NCBI RefSeq assembly: GCF_000200595.1
Contig: NC_014810.2
Coordinates: forward strand, 1,436,311-1,500,310
DNA length: 64,000 nucleotides
Origin: Helicobacter felis ATCC 49179
Lineage (GTDB): Bacteria > Campylobacterota > Campylobacteria > Campylobacterales > Helicobacteraceae
Direction of reading: 5' to 3'
The position numbers and the translations under genes are program-made. Positions 1 to 10,657 of the stretch are shown piece by piece (position 1 is the first letter of the stretch; every line of letters begins with the position of its first letter). The notes under the pieces were generated by a model. The model searched no databases and was not told the origin of the DNA. It saw only the letters and a list, made by a program, of their open reading frames with translations.

Positions 1-18
1 TTGATGGAAAGGCACTAG
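1..18 (+). CDS. 3' end of an upstream gene (partial)
   Basis: In frame 1 the first 15 bases are open and end in TAG just before the glycosyltransferase start. This could be the tail of a gene that begins before the window. Five codons are too few to identify anything, and the open stretch could be chance. Confidence 0.25.
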   Translation: MMERH

Positions 19-19
19 C

Positions 20-868
20 ATGGATACACCTTTGGTATTCAAGAAAACTTATTTTTCTTCTGTCGCACTTGTGATCACCACCTATAACCAAGAAGCGCGC
101 TTATCCATGGTGTTAGATTCCGTGCTCCATTTGACATGTTTACCCAATGAGGTGTTGATTGCTGATGATGGTAGCACAGAATCGACCCGATCTTTAGTTC
201 AAAACTACCAACCTCTCTTCCAAGAAAAATCTTTGCCCCTAAAACATATTTGGCAAGAGGATTTGGGCTTTAGGGCGGCCAAGAGTCGCAATAATGCGAT
301 TAAAGAGGCGCACTCAGAATATATCATTATTGTTGACACAGATATGATTCTCTCTCCTATGTTTATTTACGATCATCTCTATTTTGCGCGCCCTAAACTT
401 TTACTGCAAGGCACTCGAATCACGCTCAATGCCCAAGAGAGTGCTTTTTTGCTTGAGAACATGAATTTTAGGCTAGCTTATAACAAGCGTTCATGGAAAA
501 ATTTCCGCTCACTTTTGTTTGCTAGGCTGGTCGCTTGCCGAACATACCAACGCAAATTGTTGGATAAGGCTAAAATTTGGCGCGATGGGATTAAATGGGT
601 AAGAAGCGCAAACATGAGTTTTAGCAAGGCAGATTTTGATGCCATAGAAGGTTTCCATGAGGGGTTTATCGGTTGGGGTGGTGAAGACAGCGAGTTTGTA
701 ACGCGTTTTCTCTTTAATGGCGGAGAAGCTAAAAAGTTACGCTTTAGCGCGCTAGCCTATCATATCCACCACCAAGAAAACAGCCGCCATAACGCCCATG
801 CTAACCACATCCTCCATACAAAAACTCTGCTAGGCAAAAAGATTAGTTGGAAAGACCCCCCTGTTTAA
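20..868 (+). CDS. Family 2 glycosyltransferase
   Basis: GT-A fold glycosyltransferase of about 282 residues, probably cytoplasmic or membrane-associated and acting on LPS or another surface glycan. The nucleotide-sugar binding start VITTYNQ lies near residues 18-24, DDGS near 49-52, and the metal-binding VDTD near 105-108. Near residue 219 the block GWGGEDSE is typical of the C-terminal galactosyltransferase-like region of bacterial GT2 enzymes, and His-rich segments follow. There is no signal peptide or membrane segment. The start is supported by AAGG seven bases upstream. The stop is interlocked by four bases with the convergent LPP20 gene. Donor and acceptor cannot be read from the sequence. 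Confidence 0.85.
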   Translation: MDTPLVFKKTYFSSVALVITTYNQEARLSMVLDSVLHLTCLPNEVLIADDGSTESTRSLVQNYQPLFQEKSLPLKHIWQEDLGFRAAKSRNNAIKEAHSEYIIIVDTDMILSPMFIYDHLYFARPKLLLQGTRITLNAQESAFLLENMNFRLAYNKRSWKNFRSLLFARLVACRTYQRKLLDKAKIWRDGIKWVRSANMSFSKADFDAIEGFHEGFIGWGGEDSEFVTRFLFNGGEAKKLRFSALAYHIHHQENSRHNAHANHILHTKTLLGKKISWKDPPV

Positions 869-1794
869 AAATCGATCTTATTGGAATTAACATCTGCTGT
901 GCCCGCTCCTACACCTTGTTGGTAATTTCTAAGTTGCTTGAATGCCTGCGCCTTGATGCGCTCAATAGCTGCGCTACGGCTAGATTGATCGGCACTGAGC
1001 AATTTCGAGTAAATGATATTGCCCTGACAATTTTTAATTTTAAGATTAAGCCCAATGTGGAACTGCCCGTTAGAACTGCTCTGATAAATCTTGTTTTCAA
1101 TGCTATAAAGACCGGGTCCATCATCTTGTTGGACAAAGCGAGCGTATTGCCCTGTGAGCGCATCGGCAATCTCTTCATCAGAACCAGGAGCGTAGATGAT
1201 ACGCGCCTTTGGGTGAGGACTATTCTCTTTGAGAAGATTTTGATAGGGAGTTAAAGAGGCGACATTGCGGCCATAAGCATTCAGCAACTCTTGCAAGGGT
1301 AGAGCCTTATTGACACCCACTACAAGTTTTTGCATCTCTTTGAGGAAAATACCTCTACAACCTTCTAGGGGGTGCAATGCGCTCAGATTATTATACAAAT
1401 TGTTGTAACGCTTTGCCAAAGTGTCTAAAAACATATTCTTCTCAAGTTTTAAGCGGGTGTAACAAATGTTCTGCGCGCATTCTTGTTTGTCTACCTTAAC
1501 ATTGACAAATTTGATCGAATCGACAACTAGGTTGATATTTTGAGAAGAACGCTTATCAAGAGTCTTGTTCACACGAGTTGTTTGACTACTTGTTGTCGAA
1601 GAAACACTTACGACAATACTGCTTGCCAGATCATTAAGAGCTCGTTCTTTGGCTGCCTGTTTGGTCTCGCCTGAGCCATATCCATAAAAATATGCTGAGG
1701 GGTTGCCATTAAAATTTTGATACCAAGCTGGAGGTGTAGCTCCAAGCAAGAGAGGGGCAAACACTAAGGCAAGGCGCATGCTTTTAGTCAACAT
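865..1794 (-). CDS. Exported LPP20-domain protein
   Basis: Secreted or envelope protein of about 309 residues with an LPP20 domain (WYQNF, then YGYGSGETKQAAKERAL) right after the signal peptide. I chose the start at 1794 because AAGGAG lies just upstream and the protein then begins with a clean signal peptide (MLTKSMRLALVFAPLLLGA). A longer frame to 1836 would run into the upstream gene. Unlike Lpp20 itself it has no lipobox cysteine, so it is probably soluble in the periplasm. Two cysteine pairs lie in the middle. It follows a COG3014 lipoprotein on the same strand, a common pairing. Molecular function is unknown. Confidence 0.8.
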   Translation of the reverse strand: MLTKSMRLALVFAPLLLGATPPAWYQNFNGNPSAYFYGYGSGETKQAAKERALNDLASSIVVSVSSTTSSQTTRVNKTLDKRSSQNINLVVDSIKFVNVKVDKQECAQNICYTRLKLEKNMFLDTLAKRYNNLYNNLSALHPLEGCRGIFLKEMQKLVVGVNKALPLQELLNAYGRNVASLTPYQNLLKENSPHPKARIIYAPGSDEEIADALTGQYARFVQQDDGPGLYSIENKIYQSSSNGQFHIGLNLKIKNCQGNIIYSKLLSADQSSRSAAIERIKAQAFKQLRNYQQGVGAGTADVNSNKIDF

Positions 1795-1829
1795 AAAAAC
1801 TCCTTTTTGGTGGATTCTAACATAATTCT

Positions 1830-3200
1830 TTACCAAAGTGCCCTGACAATGTTATTGTAGTAGAAACTGCGGATATAGAGGATATTGTGCTTGTTGGAGC
1901 AAAGCGTGTTGGGTGGAAGTGGGGTATTGGGGTGGCAAAATTGAAAAGTGAATTTGAAGAGGCTTTGCCCCTGAGATCGAATATCTACTTGTCGCTTGGC
2001 AACATTGTTGGTGCGTGCGAAGTAAATTCTACGGGGAAACACGCTAGGCATTCTAATATCTGCTGAAGTGCTCGCCTCAGCATAGATAGAAGAAAAAAGA
2101 CCGCCCAAAACGCCCAAAAATTGGTTAGAAACGGCTTCTAAGCCCACTTTTAACACTGCTGAGGTGATCGCACGAGTGAGCACATAGGGGAGCTGTTTTT
2201 TAAACTCGCTTCCAATCAACCCATCCAGCATCACTAATTGTTCAAATCTTTTATGGTGTCTTCCTGCTTGCAAATCAAAACTAGGGTGAAAATCTACTCC
2301 ATCTACAAGTTGTGGCAATGCTAAACTTACGGCATAAATCCCATCTGGGAGAGGGACAGGGAGACTAATTTTAAATTCTTGTTTGCTAGCTTGTTTTCCA
2401 TCCTCAATAAAAATCCAGGTGAACTTTTGCTTAGTGGGGTCTTGAAAAAATAAGACATCCTCACCTATCGTGATGGAATGACTCATCCCATAGGCTTCTT
2501 TGAGATAATCAATCCCCTTAGAAGGGTCGTTATCCAATGAAAAGAATAATCCTGAGAGATACGACACGGCAGGGTTAATCAAATTATTATAAGCGGTAAA
2601 GCGATCCAAGTTCGAATAATTTTCGCTCAACACCTCGTTAACTTTGGATTCTGAAGTGCCTTCACTCAATTTTGAAGAACCTTCATGGCGCATTTTTTCT
2701 ACGGCTTTTTCGATCTGCTTGTGGTAGAACTCTTTAGCGCGCCTTTGCCTATCATTGGCGCGGTTAAATTCTACGCGCGCGTCTTTTTTATCCTGTAGCA
2801 AGAGGTAATCGATGGCCTTATAATAATTCATCAACACGCTCTCATAAATACTTCCAGTATAGGTTTTAACATTGTCATTGACCAATACTGCTCCCACATT
2901 TCCCATAGATTTTGTAAAGAGATTGATGTAGCGGTTGAATTGATCTTCAGCTGAATTAAGCGCTTTGATGGAGTTTTGATATTGCCCTAGCATCAGCGCG
3001 CTCACGCCTCTTTGTAAATCCCATAAAGACCCGTCTTTGCGATCCTCACGACTCATCTTGCTAGCAAAATCGTAGGCATTCTGCATGCTCAAAGGGGTGT
3101 AATAGGCCTTAGTAAAATATTCAAACTCCGATCGATGACCTGTACAACCTATAGATAAGAAAATGGCAAAAAACAAGTATAAAAAATGCAACGATCTCAC
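1830..3200 (-). CDS. COG3014-type lipoprotein
   Basis: Lipoprotein of about 456 residues. The signal peptide ends in a lipobox with Cys at about residue 19 (LSIGC). The body has TPR-like helical stretches (ALMLGQYQNSIKAL; VLMNYYKAIDYLLLQDKKDARVEFNRA) and a Gly/Ser-rich middle, as in COG3014 family proteins. It is probably anchored in the outer or inner membrane facing the periplasm. It is transcribed with the downstream LPP20-domain gene, 35 bases away from that gene's chosen start. COG3014 genes often neighbour LPP20-type lipoproteins in flagellum- or envelope-related loci, but no function can be assigned here. Confidence 0.8.
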   Translation of the reverse strand: MRSLHFLYLFFAIFLSIGCTGHRSEFEYFTKAYYTPLSMQNAYDFASKMSREDRKDGSLWDLQRGVSALMLGQYQNSIKALNSAEDQFNRYINLFTKSMGNVGAVLVNDNVKTYTGSIYESVLMNYYKAIDYLLLQDKKDARVEFNRANDRQRRAKEFYHKQIEKAVEKMRHEGSSKLSEGTSESKVNEVLSENYSNLDRFTAYNNLINPAVSYLSGLFFSLDNDPSKGIDYLKEAYGMSHSITIGEDVLFFQDPTKQKFTWIFIEDGKQASKQEFKISLPVPLPDGIYAVSLALPQLVDGVDFHPSFDLQAGRHHKRFEQLVMLDGLIGSEFKKQLPYVLTRAITSAVLKVGLEAVSNQFLGVLGGLFSSIYAEASTSADIRMPSVFPRRIYFARTNNVAKRQVDIRSQGQSLFKFTFQFCHPNTPLPPNTLCSNKHNILYIRSFYYNNIVRALW

Positions 3201-3254
3201 AAAATCTCCTCAATATCATTTTATCAGAATGTAAGAAAAAATCCACTAAAGTTA

Positions 3255-3367
3255 GGAAGCCTCTTCTTAGACCTATGCAATGAGATGTTAGGACAACGCT
3301 TCAGGGTGGGAACACAGCAGAGTAGCCTAGCTTCTTATGTGCCTTAGTCATCTGAGGAGGGGCGATC
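3255..3367 (+). ncRNA. ffs: Small signal recognition particle RNA (4.5S-type)
   Basis: The conserved domain IV hairpin is visible: UCAGG (3301-3305), GUG, tetraloop GGAA (3309-3312), CAC, AGCAG (3316-3320). This matches the SRP signature of UCAGG opposite AGCAG closed by a GGAA loop. A 13-pair outer helix joins 3259-3271 to 3351-3363 with only Watson-Crick and G-U pairs. The RNA is about 110 nt, the usual bacterial short form, and would bind Ffh for co-translational membrane targeting. Exact ends are estimated from the helix. It lies about 25 bases upstream of fmt. Confidence 0.85.
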
Positions 3368-3392
3368 CTCTTTAAACTTTATGAGAAGTTGC

Positions 3393-4295
3393 ATGCGGTT
3401 AGTATTTATGGGAACTCCCCCCTTTGCCCAGATTGTCTTGTCTCACTTGTTAGATGAAAAATTTGAAATTCTTGCCCTTTTCACACAACCTAGTAAGCCT
3501 TTTGGCCGTCAAAAGGAGCTCAAACACGCCGCTACTAAGGAGTTTTTACAGAGCGTGCGCCCTGACATCCCCATATTCGAACCTAAAAAATTAGACGACT
3601 CCACATGGCACACTCTGCATACTCTTAAGCCGGATGCTATTATTGTGGTGGCTTATGGCAAAATTTTGCCCCAATCTTTCCTTGATCTAGCTCCATGCCT
3701 AAATTTACACGGATCACTTTTACCCCAATTCAGAGGCGCATCGCCCATGCAAGAGATGATTTTAAACGACTTGCCCACCTTTGGAGTGAGCGTGATTAAA
3801 ATGAGCTCCCAAATGGATGCAGGGGATATTTTAGGCTCGGCATGCTTGCACAGAGATCGCTATGTCAATGTTCAAGAGCTAGGGGCGATGCTAGCCCCTT
3901 TGGGAGCTAAATTGCTAGCTGATATTTTGCGCCGCCCTCTAAAACCCATTCCTCAAGATCATAGCCAAGCTACCTATTGCACCAAAATCACCAAACAGGC
4001 AGGCTTAGTTGACTTCACAAGCGCGAAAAGGGTTTTTTTAAAATCTTTGGCCTATTACCCATGGCCGGGGATTTTTCTAGCCAGTGGTCTTAAGTTATTA
4101 GATGTAGAACTTATAGAAACAGAAAAAGTCCACACACCGGGCCATATTCTAGCTCTTGAGGGAGAAGCTGTGTTTGTGGGTTGCGCTCAAGGCACATTAA
4201 AGATTGCAAGTTTGCAAGCACCCGGAAAGGCGCGTTTGAGCGCTAAAACCTATTTGAGCGGGAAGCGTCTAAAACCCGGAGCTATTCTCAATTGA
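3393..4295 (+). CDS. fmt: Methionyl-tRNA formyltransferase
   Basis: Formylates initiator Met-tRNA with 10-formyl-tetrahydrofolate. The N-terminal formyltransferase domain starts MRLVFMGTPPFA and contains the folate-binding and catalytic stretch HGSLLPQFRGASP near residue 105. The C-terminal OB-like domain follows. About 300 residues is normal. I prefer the ATG at 3393 over 3381 because the family begins with this sequence and GAGAAG precedes it. The gene follows the SRP RNA, and its stop overlaps the birA start as TGATG, so the two are translationally coupled. Confidence 0.95.
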   Translation: MRLVFMGTPPFAQIVLSHLLDEKFEILALFTQPSKPFGRQKELKHAATKEFLQSVRPDIPIFEPKKLDDSTWHTLHTLKPDAIIVVAYGKILPQSFLDLAPCLNLHGSLLPQFRGASPMQEMILNDLPTFGVSVIKMSSQMDAGDILGSACLHRDRYVNVQELGAMLAPLGAKLLADILRRPLKPIPQDHSQATYCTKITKQAGLVDFTSAKRVFLKSLAYYPWPGIFLASGLKLLDVELIETEKVHTPGHILALEGEAVFVGCAQGTLKIASLQAPGKARLSAKTYLSGKRLKPGAILN

Positions 4296-4924
4296 TGCAA
4301 ATTGTAACTTTTGAAACCCTCCCTTCTACCCAACTCTACCTAGTAGAACAAGTTAAATGCAGACTTGTGGACTTGCCCTTATGTGTGGTGGCTGAAAAAC
4401 AAAGTGCTGGAGTGGGTAGTCGGGGCTGTGCATGGGATTCTGTGCAAGAGGGCTTAACCTTCTCTTTTGCAATCGCTTTGAGTGCGCTTGCTAGGGATGT
4501 GCCTAGACAAAGTTGGAGTGTGTATTTTGGATTTCTCTTTAAGCAAAGTTTACAAACTTTAGGTCAGGAAGTGTGGCTCAAATGGCCCAACGATCTTTAC
4601 AAGGGGACATGCAAAGTAGGAGGCATTATGACTCAAATCGTGCATGAAAACTTGATTTGTGGGATCGGTCTTAACTTGCAAGATGCTCATTATGGCGCAT
4701 TGGGAGCTTTAGATAAAAGGCCGCTTTTGGAAGTGTTTTTAGCGCAAGTGGAGGCGCGTTTAAAATGGCAAGAGGTTATTCAGGCCTATCGCTCAGAATT
4801 TAGTGCGCACCATCGGGGGCATTACTTCCATCATAATGGCATCAAAGTATTTTTGGATCAAGCTCGAATATTGGAGGATGGAGGACTGCAAATTGGAGAT
4901 AGGGTTTACTATGAGGCTAGGTGA
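4295..4924 (+). CDS. birA: Biotin-protein ligase
   Basis: Attaches biotin to the carrier protein of acetyl-CoA carboxylase. It has the ligase core only (209 residues), with no N-terminal DNA-binding domain, so it should not act as a repressor. Visible motifs are GVGSRGCAWDS (variant of the biotin-binding GRGR loop), KWPNDLY and KVGGI. The ATG overlaps the fmt stop; the TTG one codon upstream is a less likely start. In related genomes soj/parA and parB follow birA, but here atpF' follows after about 45 bases. Confidence 0.92.
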   Translation: MQIVTFETLPSTQLYLVEQVKCRLVDLPLCVVAEKQSAGVGSRGCAWDSVQEGLTFSFAIALSALARDVPRQSWSVYFGFLFKQSLQTLGQEVWLKWPNDLYKGTCKVGGIMTQIVHENLICGIGLNLQDAHYGALGALDKRPLLEVFLAQVEARLKWQEVIQAYRSEFSAHHRGHYFHHNGIKVFLDQARILEDGGLQIGDRVYYEAR

Positions 4925-4968
4925 TTTAAGCAAAGCTTTGTTAAGATAGCGATTTTTAAGGGAGGCGT

Positions 4969-5394
4969 ATGGATATTTCCATCAATATATATTTGATGTC
5001 GGTTGTTTTTGTGAGCTTCTTGGTCCTTATGTGGCTCTCTCATGTGTGGGTTTATAAGCCCATCCTTGCCAATATGGATGCGCGCAAAAAAGCTATGGAG
5101 CAAGATAGCTCTTTTGTCGATCAGACAAATCGCGAGATTGTTGTTCTGCAAGAGGAAGCTAAAATACAACTCAAGCAAGCCCGCGCTCAGGCGCATGAGA
5201 TTCTCCAAGTGGCCTTGCACAAAGCTAAAAGCGACTATGAAAATGTCGTTGCCCAAAAAGAAGAAGCATTGAATAAAGAGCTAGAGGTCTTCATCCAAAA
5301 CTTAAAGGATAGTAAAAGTGATCTTGCTCTAGAATTGTCTCAAAACTTGCCACTCCTAGAGGCATCTTTAAAGCAAAAAATAACTCAAATTTAG
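4969..5394 (+). CDS. atpF': ATP synthase Fo subunit b'
   Basis: Peripheral stalk subunit. One N-terminal membrane helix (residues 5-25) is followed by a long charged coiled coil rich in Lys, Glu and Gln to the end of the 141 residues. With subunit b it forms the stator joining Fo to F1. The start has GGGAGG upstream. It is first in the cluster b'-b-delta-alpha-gamma-beta-epsilon. The paired b'/b arrangement is normal for Campylobacterota. Confidence 0.93.
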   Translation: MDISINIYLMSVVFVSFLVLMWLSHVWVYKPILANMDARKKAMEQDSSFVDQTNREIVVLQEEAKIQLKQARAQAHEILQVALHKAKSDYENVVAQKEEALNKELEVFIQNLKDSKSDLALELSQNLPLLEASLKQKITQI

Positions 5395-5403
5395 GATGGT
5401 CTG

Positions 5404-5916
5404 ATGCGGTTACTCTTATTTGGTTTTTTGTTTGCAGGGGTGTGTTGGGGATCTGAAGCGCATGGGGTCGCACATACAGATATCGTGCTTAGGAGCGTTA
5501 ATTTTCTCTTATTTGTGGGGATAGTGTGGTATGCCATTAGCACTCCATTAAAACGCGTGTTAGAAGATAGGCGCGCAAAAATCGCTAATAATCTTAGTAT
5601 TCTGCAAGAACAGCTCCAGGCAATTAAAAGTGAGAAAGAAAATGCGCTTAAAGCTTTAGAAGTGGCCAAACAGGAAGCTAGCCAAATTGTTTCTAACGCC
5701 AAACAGGAAGCTTTTTTACTGGCCCAAAAATACGAGCAACAATCTAAGAGTGTGATTGAAAAATTACTCAAAGACCAACAGGATAAGAAGGATAAAGAGA
5801 CTTTAAAAATCCAGCAAGCCGTTATAGACGAAATGCTTGACAAACTTTTTGCCTCCGATCAAGTTAACTTCGAAACTCCCACCTATATACATCTTTTAGA
5901 AAAGGCTGCAGGATGA
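5404..5916 (+). CDS. atpF: ATP synthase Fo subunit b
   Basis: Second stator stalk subunit, 170 residues. An N-terminal signal-like hydrophobic stretch (LLLFGFLFAGVCWG) precedes the usual membrane helix (VNFLLFVGIVWYAI near residues 34-48). A long coiled coil with many Lys, Glu and Gln follows. The extra N-terminal hydrophobic segment is also known in epsilonproteobacterial b subunits and may be cleaved. The gene overlaps atpH by four bases, indicating translational coupling. Confidence 0.93.
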   Translation: MRLLLFGFLFAGVCWGSEAHGVAHTDIVLRSVNFLLFVGIVWYAISTPLKRVLEDRRAKIANNLSILQEQLQAIKSEKENALKALEVAKQEASQIVSNAKQEAFLLAQKYEQQSKSVIEKLLKDQQDKKDKETLKIQQAVIDEMLDKLFASDQVNFETPTYIHLLEKAAG

Positions 5917-6431
5917 ATCTTGTTGCTAAGAAATATGCGCGCGCGCTCAGAGAGAGTTTTACGGGCAATTTAGAACACCTTCTTGAAGTTCTGGGAAGCT
6001 TGAAATCTCTCTATACCTGTGCTGATTTTGTAGAATTTTTGGAATCTCCCTATTATCCCAACAGCTATAAACAAGCCTTTTTATGCGAGAGATTGGAGGA
6101 TAAAGATGAGCGTTTGGTGCGTTTTTTAGAACTTCTTGGCGAACACAAACGCTTAATGATTATCCCTGATATTTATCAAGAACTTTATGCATGGACGCAA
6201 CACCAACGCAATGTTTATAAAGGTTACCTTTATTGTGATCAAGCAGTAGAAAAGCTAGAAGTTTTAGAAAAACAAGTGGCCAAACATCTGAATATCACCC
6301 TAGAGCTAGAAAGCGTGTTAGTCCAGCACGAAGGCATTAAATTAGAGATTCCGGATTTGGGTGTAGAAGTGGCTTTCTGCAAAGAGCGTTTTTTTCATCA
6401 ACTCAAACACCACATTATGGAAGCGATTTAA
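5913..6431 (+). CDS. atpH: ATP synthase F1 subunit delta
   Basis: Subunit delta (OSCP-type), 172 residues, connects the peripheral stalk to the top of the alpha/beta hexamer. It begins LVAKKYARAL, the family N-terminal signature, is helical in the first two thirds, and ends with a small beta region. The start overlaps the atpF stop as ATGA. It is soluble, with no membrane segment. Confidence 0.93.
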   Translation: MNLVAKKYARALRESFTGNLEHLLEVLGSLKSLYTCADFVEFLESPYYPNSYKQAFLCERLEDKDERLVRFLELLGEHKRLMIIPDIYQELYAWTQHQRNVYKGYLYCDQAVEKLEVLEKQVAKHLNITLELESVLVQHEGIKLEIPDLGVEVAFCKERFFHQLKHHIMEAI

Positions 6432-6448
6432 TATTATAAGGAGAGCGC

Positions 6449-7954
6449 GTGTTAAAATTAAAGCCTGAAGAGATTAGCAATATTATCAAAGAGAGAATTG
6501 AAAATTTTACTCCCGACATCAACATTACTCAGGTTGGTCGAGTGGTTGCTTATGCCGATGGTGTGGCTAAGGTTTACGGACTAAAAGATGTCATGTCTTA
6601 TGAGGTTGTGGAGTTTGAGACCGGCGATAAAGGTTTGGCCTCCAACTTAGAAGAGGGCAGTATTGGGGTGATTGTTCTTGGAGCGGGCAAGAATATCAAA
6701 GAGGGCACTTCAGTTAAACGCACCAAACAACTTATGAAAGTGCCAGTGGGCGATGCCGTGATGGGGCGCGTGATCAATACTTTAGGTGAACCCATCGATG
6801 GCAAGGGAGCGATTCGAGCCGATGAATTTAGATTTGTAGAACAAAAGGCTCCCGGGATTATGGATCGTAAATCCGTGCATGAACCCTTGCAGACCGGTAT
6901 TAAGGCCATCGATGCGCTTGTCCCTATTGGCCGTGGGCAAAGAGAGTTGATTATTGGAGATAAGCAAACAGGTAAAACCACTGTGGCGATTGACACCATT
7001 ATCAATCAAAAAGGCCAAGATGTCATCTGTATTTATGTCGCCATTGGACAAAAGGAATCTACTGTAGCGCAAGTGGTGCGCAAACTAGAGGAATATGGCG
7101 CAATGGAATATAGCGTGGTTGTTAATGCTCCTGCTTCTACTTCTCCTGCAATGCAATATCTTGCCCCCTATGCTGGTGTAACTATTGGGGAGTATTTCCG
7201 CGATCATGGTCGTCATGCCCTCATTATTTACGATGATTTGAGCAAGCATGCGGTCGCTTATCGGGAAATTTCTCTAATTTTAAGACGACCTCCGGGACGC
7301 GAAGCTTTTCCCGGAGATGTGTTTTATATCCACTCAAGATTGCTAGAGCGCGCCGCAAAAATGAGCGATGAAAAGGGTGCAGGCTCCCTAACCGCTCTAC
7401 CCATCATTGAAACCCAAGCGGGCGATGTTTCTGCCTACATCCCTACTAATGTGATCTCTATTACAGATGGGCAGATTTTTTTAGAAACAGACTTATTTTA
7501 TTCAGGTATTCGCCCAGCTATCAATGTGGGTCTGTCTGTTTCTAGGGTGGGCGGGGCGGCCCAGATCAAGGGCACAAAACAAGTTGCCGGCACTTTGCGC
7601 CTAGACTTGGCTCAATACCGCGAACTGCAAGCCTTTTCTCAGTTTGCTTCTGATTTGGATGAGGCAAGCCGTAAACAATTAGAGCGCGGACAACGCATGG
7701 TGGAAGTTCTCAAGCAACCTCCCTATTCTCCTTTGCCTATTGAAAAACAGATTGTAATGATCTATGCGGGCGTTAAGGGCTTTTTGGACGATGTGGCTGC
7801 CAACAAAGTGGTTTCTTTTGAAGAGAGGTTATATCCCTTTTTAGAGTCCAAATATCCCAATATCTTAGAAGATATCCGCACGAAAAAAGCCCTCGATAAA
7901 GATTTAGAGGCGATGCTCAAAACCGCTATTGAAGAATTTAAACTAGGTTTTTAA
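6449..7954 (+). CDS. atpA: ATP synthase F1 subunit alpha
   Basis: Regulatory, noncatalytic nucleotide-binding subunit of F1, 501 residues, usual length. The Walker A motif GDKQTGKTT lies near residues 170-178, and the ATPase alpha/beta signature [13 protein letters not shown] lies near residue 353. The start is GTG with AAGGAG about six bases upstream. It sits one base from atpG, consistent with coupled translation in the atp operon. Confidence 0.97.
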   Translation: MLKLKPEEISNIIKERIENFTPDINITQVGRVVAYADGVAKVYGLKDVMSYEVVEFETGDKGLASNLEEGSIGVIVLGAGKNIKEGTSVKRTKQLMKVPVGDAVMGRVINTLGEPIDGKGAIRADEFRFVEQKAPGIMDRKSVHEPLQTGIKAIDALVPIGRGQRELIIGDKQTGKTTVAIDTIINQKGQDVICIYVAIGQKESTVAQVVRKLEEYGAMEYSVVVNAPASTSPAMQYLAPYAGVTIGEYFRDHGRHALIIYDDLSKHAVAYREISLILRRPPGREAFPGDVFYIHSRLLERAAKMSDEKGAGSLTALPIIETQAGDVSAYIPTNVISITDGQIFLETDLFYSGIRPAINVGLSVSRVGGAAQIKGTKQVAGTLRLDLAQYRELQAFSQFASDLDEASRKQLERGQRMVEVLKQPPYSPLPIEKQIVMIYAGVKGFLDDVAANKVVSFEERLYPFLESKYPNILEDIRTKKALDKDLEAMLKTAIEEFKLGF

Positions 7955-7955
7955 G

Positions 7956-8849
7956 ATGGGCGCAAGTCTTAAAGATATCCGTAAAAAAATCGCCAGTGTT
8001 AAAAACACCCAAAAAACAACCCGTGCGATGAAATTAGTTTCCACTTCCAAGCTTAAAAAAACCGAAGAGGTGGCCAAACGATCTCGGGTTTTTGCTCAAA
8101 AACTTAATGAAGTGGTGGGAGATATTTGCGCCAAAATTAAAGCGCGTAATGTCAAGGGTATTGAGAGTAAGTATTTTGCGGATTTAGAGCGGAACACTAT
8201 TCAGAAAATTGATATCATTTTTGTAACTGCTGATAAGGGTCTTTGTGGGGGGTTTAATATGACCACCATCAAGGAAGTCTTGCGCTATATCAATCTCTAC
8301 CGCACACAAGGGATTAAGGTGCGTTTACGAGGGATTGGAAAAAAGGGTGTGGCTTACTTCACTTATAATGGTGTTGATCTTTTGGATAAGGCTACAGATT
8401 TGAGCTCTGCACCTGACTATGAAAGAGCAAGCGCGTTTATTGATAAAGCTGTCCAAGACTACCTAAATGGCCTTACAGATAGCGTGCTCATTGTGCACAA
8501 TGGATTTAAAAATATGATCTCTCAAGAACTACGCATGCAACAAGTGTTGCCCTTAGATTTTGCACAAAAAGCCATGCAAGAGCAAGATGGTATTGTGGTT
8601 GAACCTGATGATGAAGAGGGGATTATTTTAGATGCGTTAGCAAAGAAGTTTATTGACTTTAATATGTACTACGCGCTTTTAGATTCTTTGGCGGCTGAAC
8701 ATAGTGCCAGAATGCAGGCCATGGATACGGCTACTAATAACGCAGCTGATTTAGTCCGCACTCTTACAATTTCTTATAACAAAGCGCGTCAAGAGGCGAT
8801 CACAACTGAGCTTGTTGAAATCAATGCTGGTGTGGAAGCGATCAAATAA
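7956..8849 (+). CDS. atpG: ATP synthase F1 subunit gamma
   Basis: Central rotating shaft of F1, 297 residues. The N-terminal helix signature ([23 protein letters not shown]) and the C-terminal helix ([15 protein letters not shown]) are both characteristic. The gene lies between atpA and atpD in the standard order. Compared with E. coli the middle domain has inserted charged residues, as in other Campylobacterota. Confidence 0.96.
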   Translation: MGASLKDIRKKIASVKNTQKTTRAMKLVSTSKLKKTEEVAKRSRVFAQKLNEVVGDICAKIKARNVKGIESKYFADLERNTIQKIDIIFVTADKGLCGGFNMTTIKEVLRYINLYRTQGIKVRLRGIGKKGVAYFTYNGVDLLDKATDLSSAPDYERASAFIDKAVQDYLNGLTDSVLIVHNGFKNMISQELRMQQVLPLDFAQKAMQEQDGIVVEPDDEEGIILDALAKKFIDFNMYYALLDSLAAEHSARMQAMDTATNNAADLVRTLTISYNKARQEAITTELVEINAGVEAIK

Positions 8850-10283
<1,434 letters not shown>

Positions 10284-10292
10284 AGGGAAGAT

Positions 10293-10655
10293 ATGGGATT
10301 GCTTGTCAGTATTGTGGTGCCTCAGGGTTCAATTTTTTCTGGGAGCGTGGATCGCCTCACTTTACCCGGAATTGAGGGCGAATTTGGGGTTTTAGAGGGG
10401 CATAGTAACTTGGTTTCCCTACTTAAGAGTGGGGTGATTGAGATTGAACGCAATCATGAGAGTAGCTTGATTGCCATTAGTTGGGGTTATGTGGAGGTCA
10501 GACATAGCAGTGTGGATATTTTGGCCGATGGGGCAGTTTTTATCAAGGGAGATGATGAAGTTTACAAGGCTAAAAAACTCTTAGAAGATGCCACCTCTGA
10601 TCGTCTCGCCATTTCTAGTGTAATCGCACGGATCGAAACAAGGGGTTTAAGGTAA
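10293..10655 (+). CDS. atpC: ATP synthase F1 subunit epsilon
   Basis: Subunit epsilon, 120 residues, sits at the base of the central shaft and modulates ATPase activity. The N-terminal beta-sandwich is recognisable (VVPQGSIFSG; LPGIEGEFGVLEGH), followed by a short C-terminal helical part. It is last in the atp set. Subunits a and c are not in the window and must lie elsewhere, as in H. pylori. Confidence 0.94.
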   Translation: MGLLVSIVVPQGSIFSGSVDRLTLPGIEGEFGVLEGHSNLVSLLKSGVIEIERNHESSLIAISWGYVEVRHSSVDILADGAVFIKGDDEVYKAKKLLEDATSDRLAISSVIARIETRGLR

Positions 10656-10657
10656 GC

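Noticed and set aside
909-1178. Open frames antisense or out of frame within the LPP20 gene (also 847-1254)
   Set aside because: They are shadows of the LPP20-domain gene, without ribosome sites or recognisable protein composition.
4931-4940. CAAAGCTTTG palindrome as a parS-type partition site
   Set aside because: It does not match parS and is too short; chance occurrence is likely.
5042-5272. Frames inside atp genes and the -1 frame of clpB, murF and others
   Set aside because: They lie wholly within strongly supported genes and show no codon or ribosome-site support.
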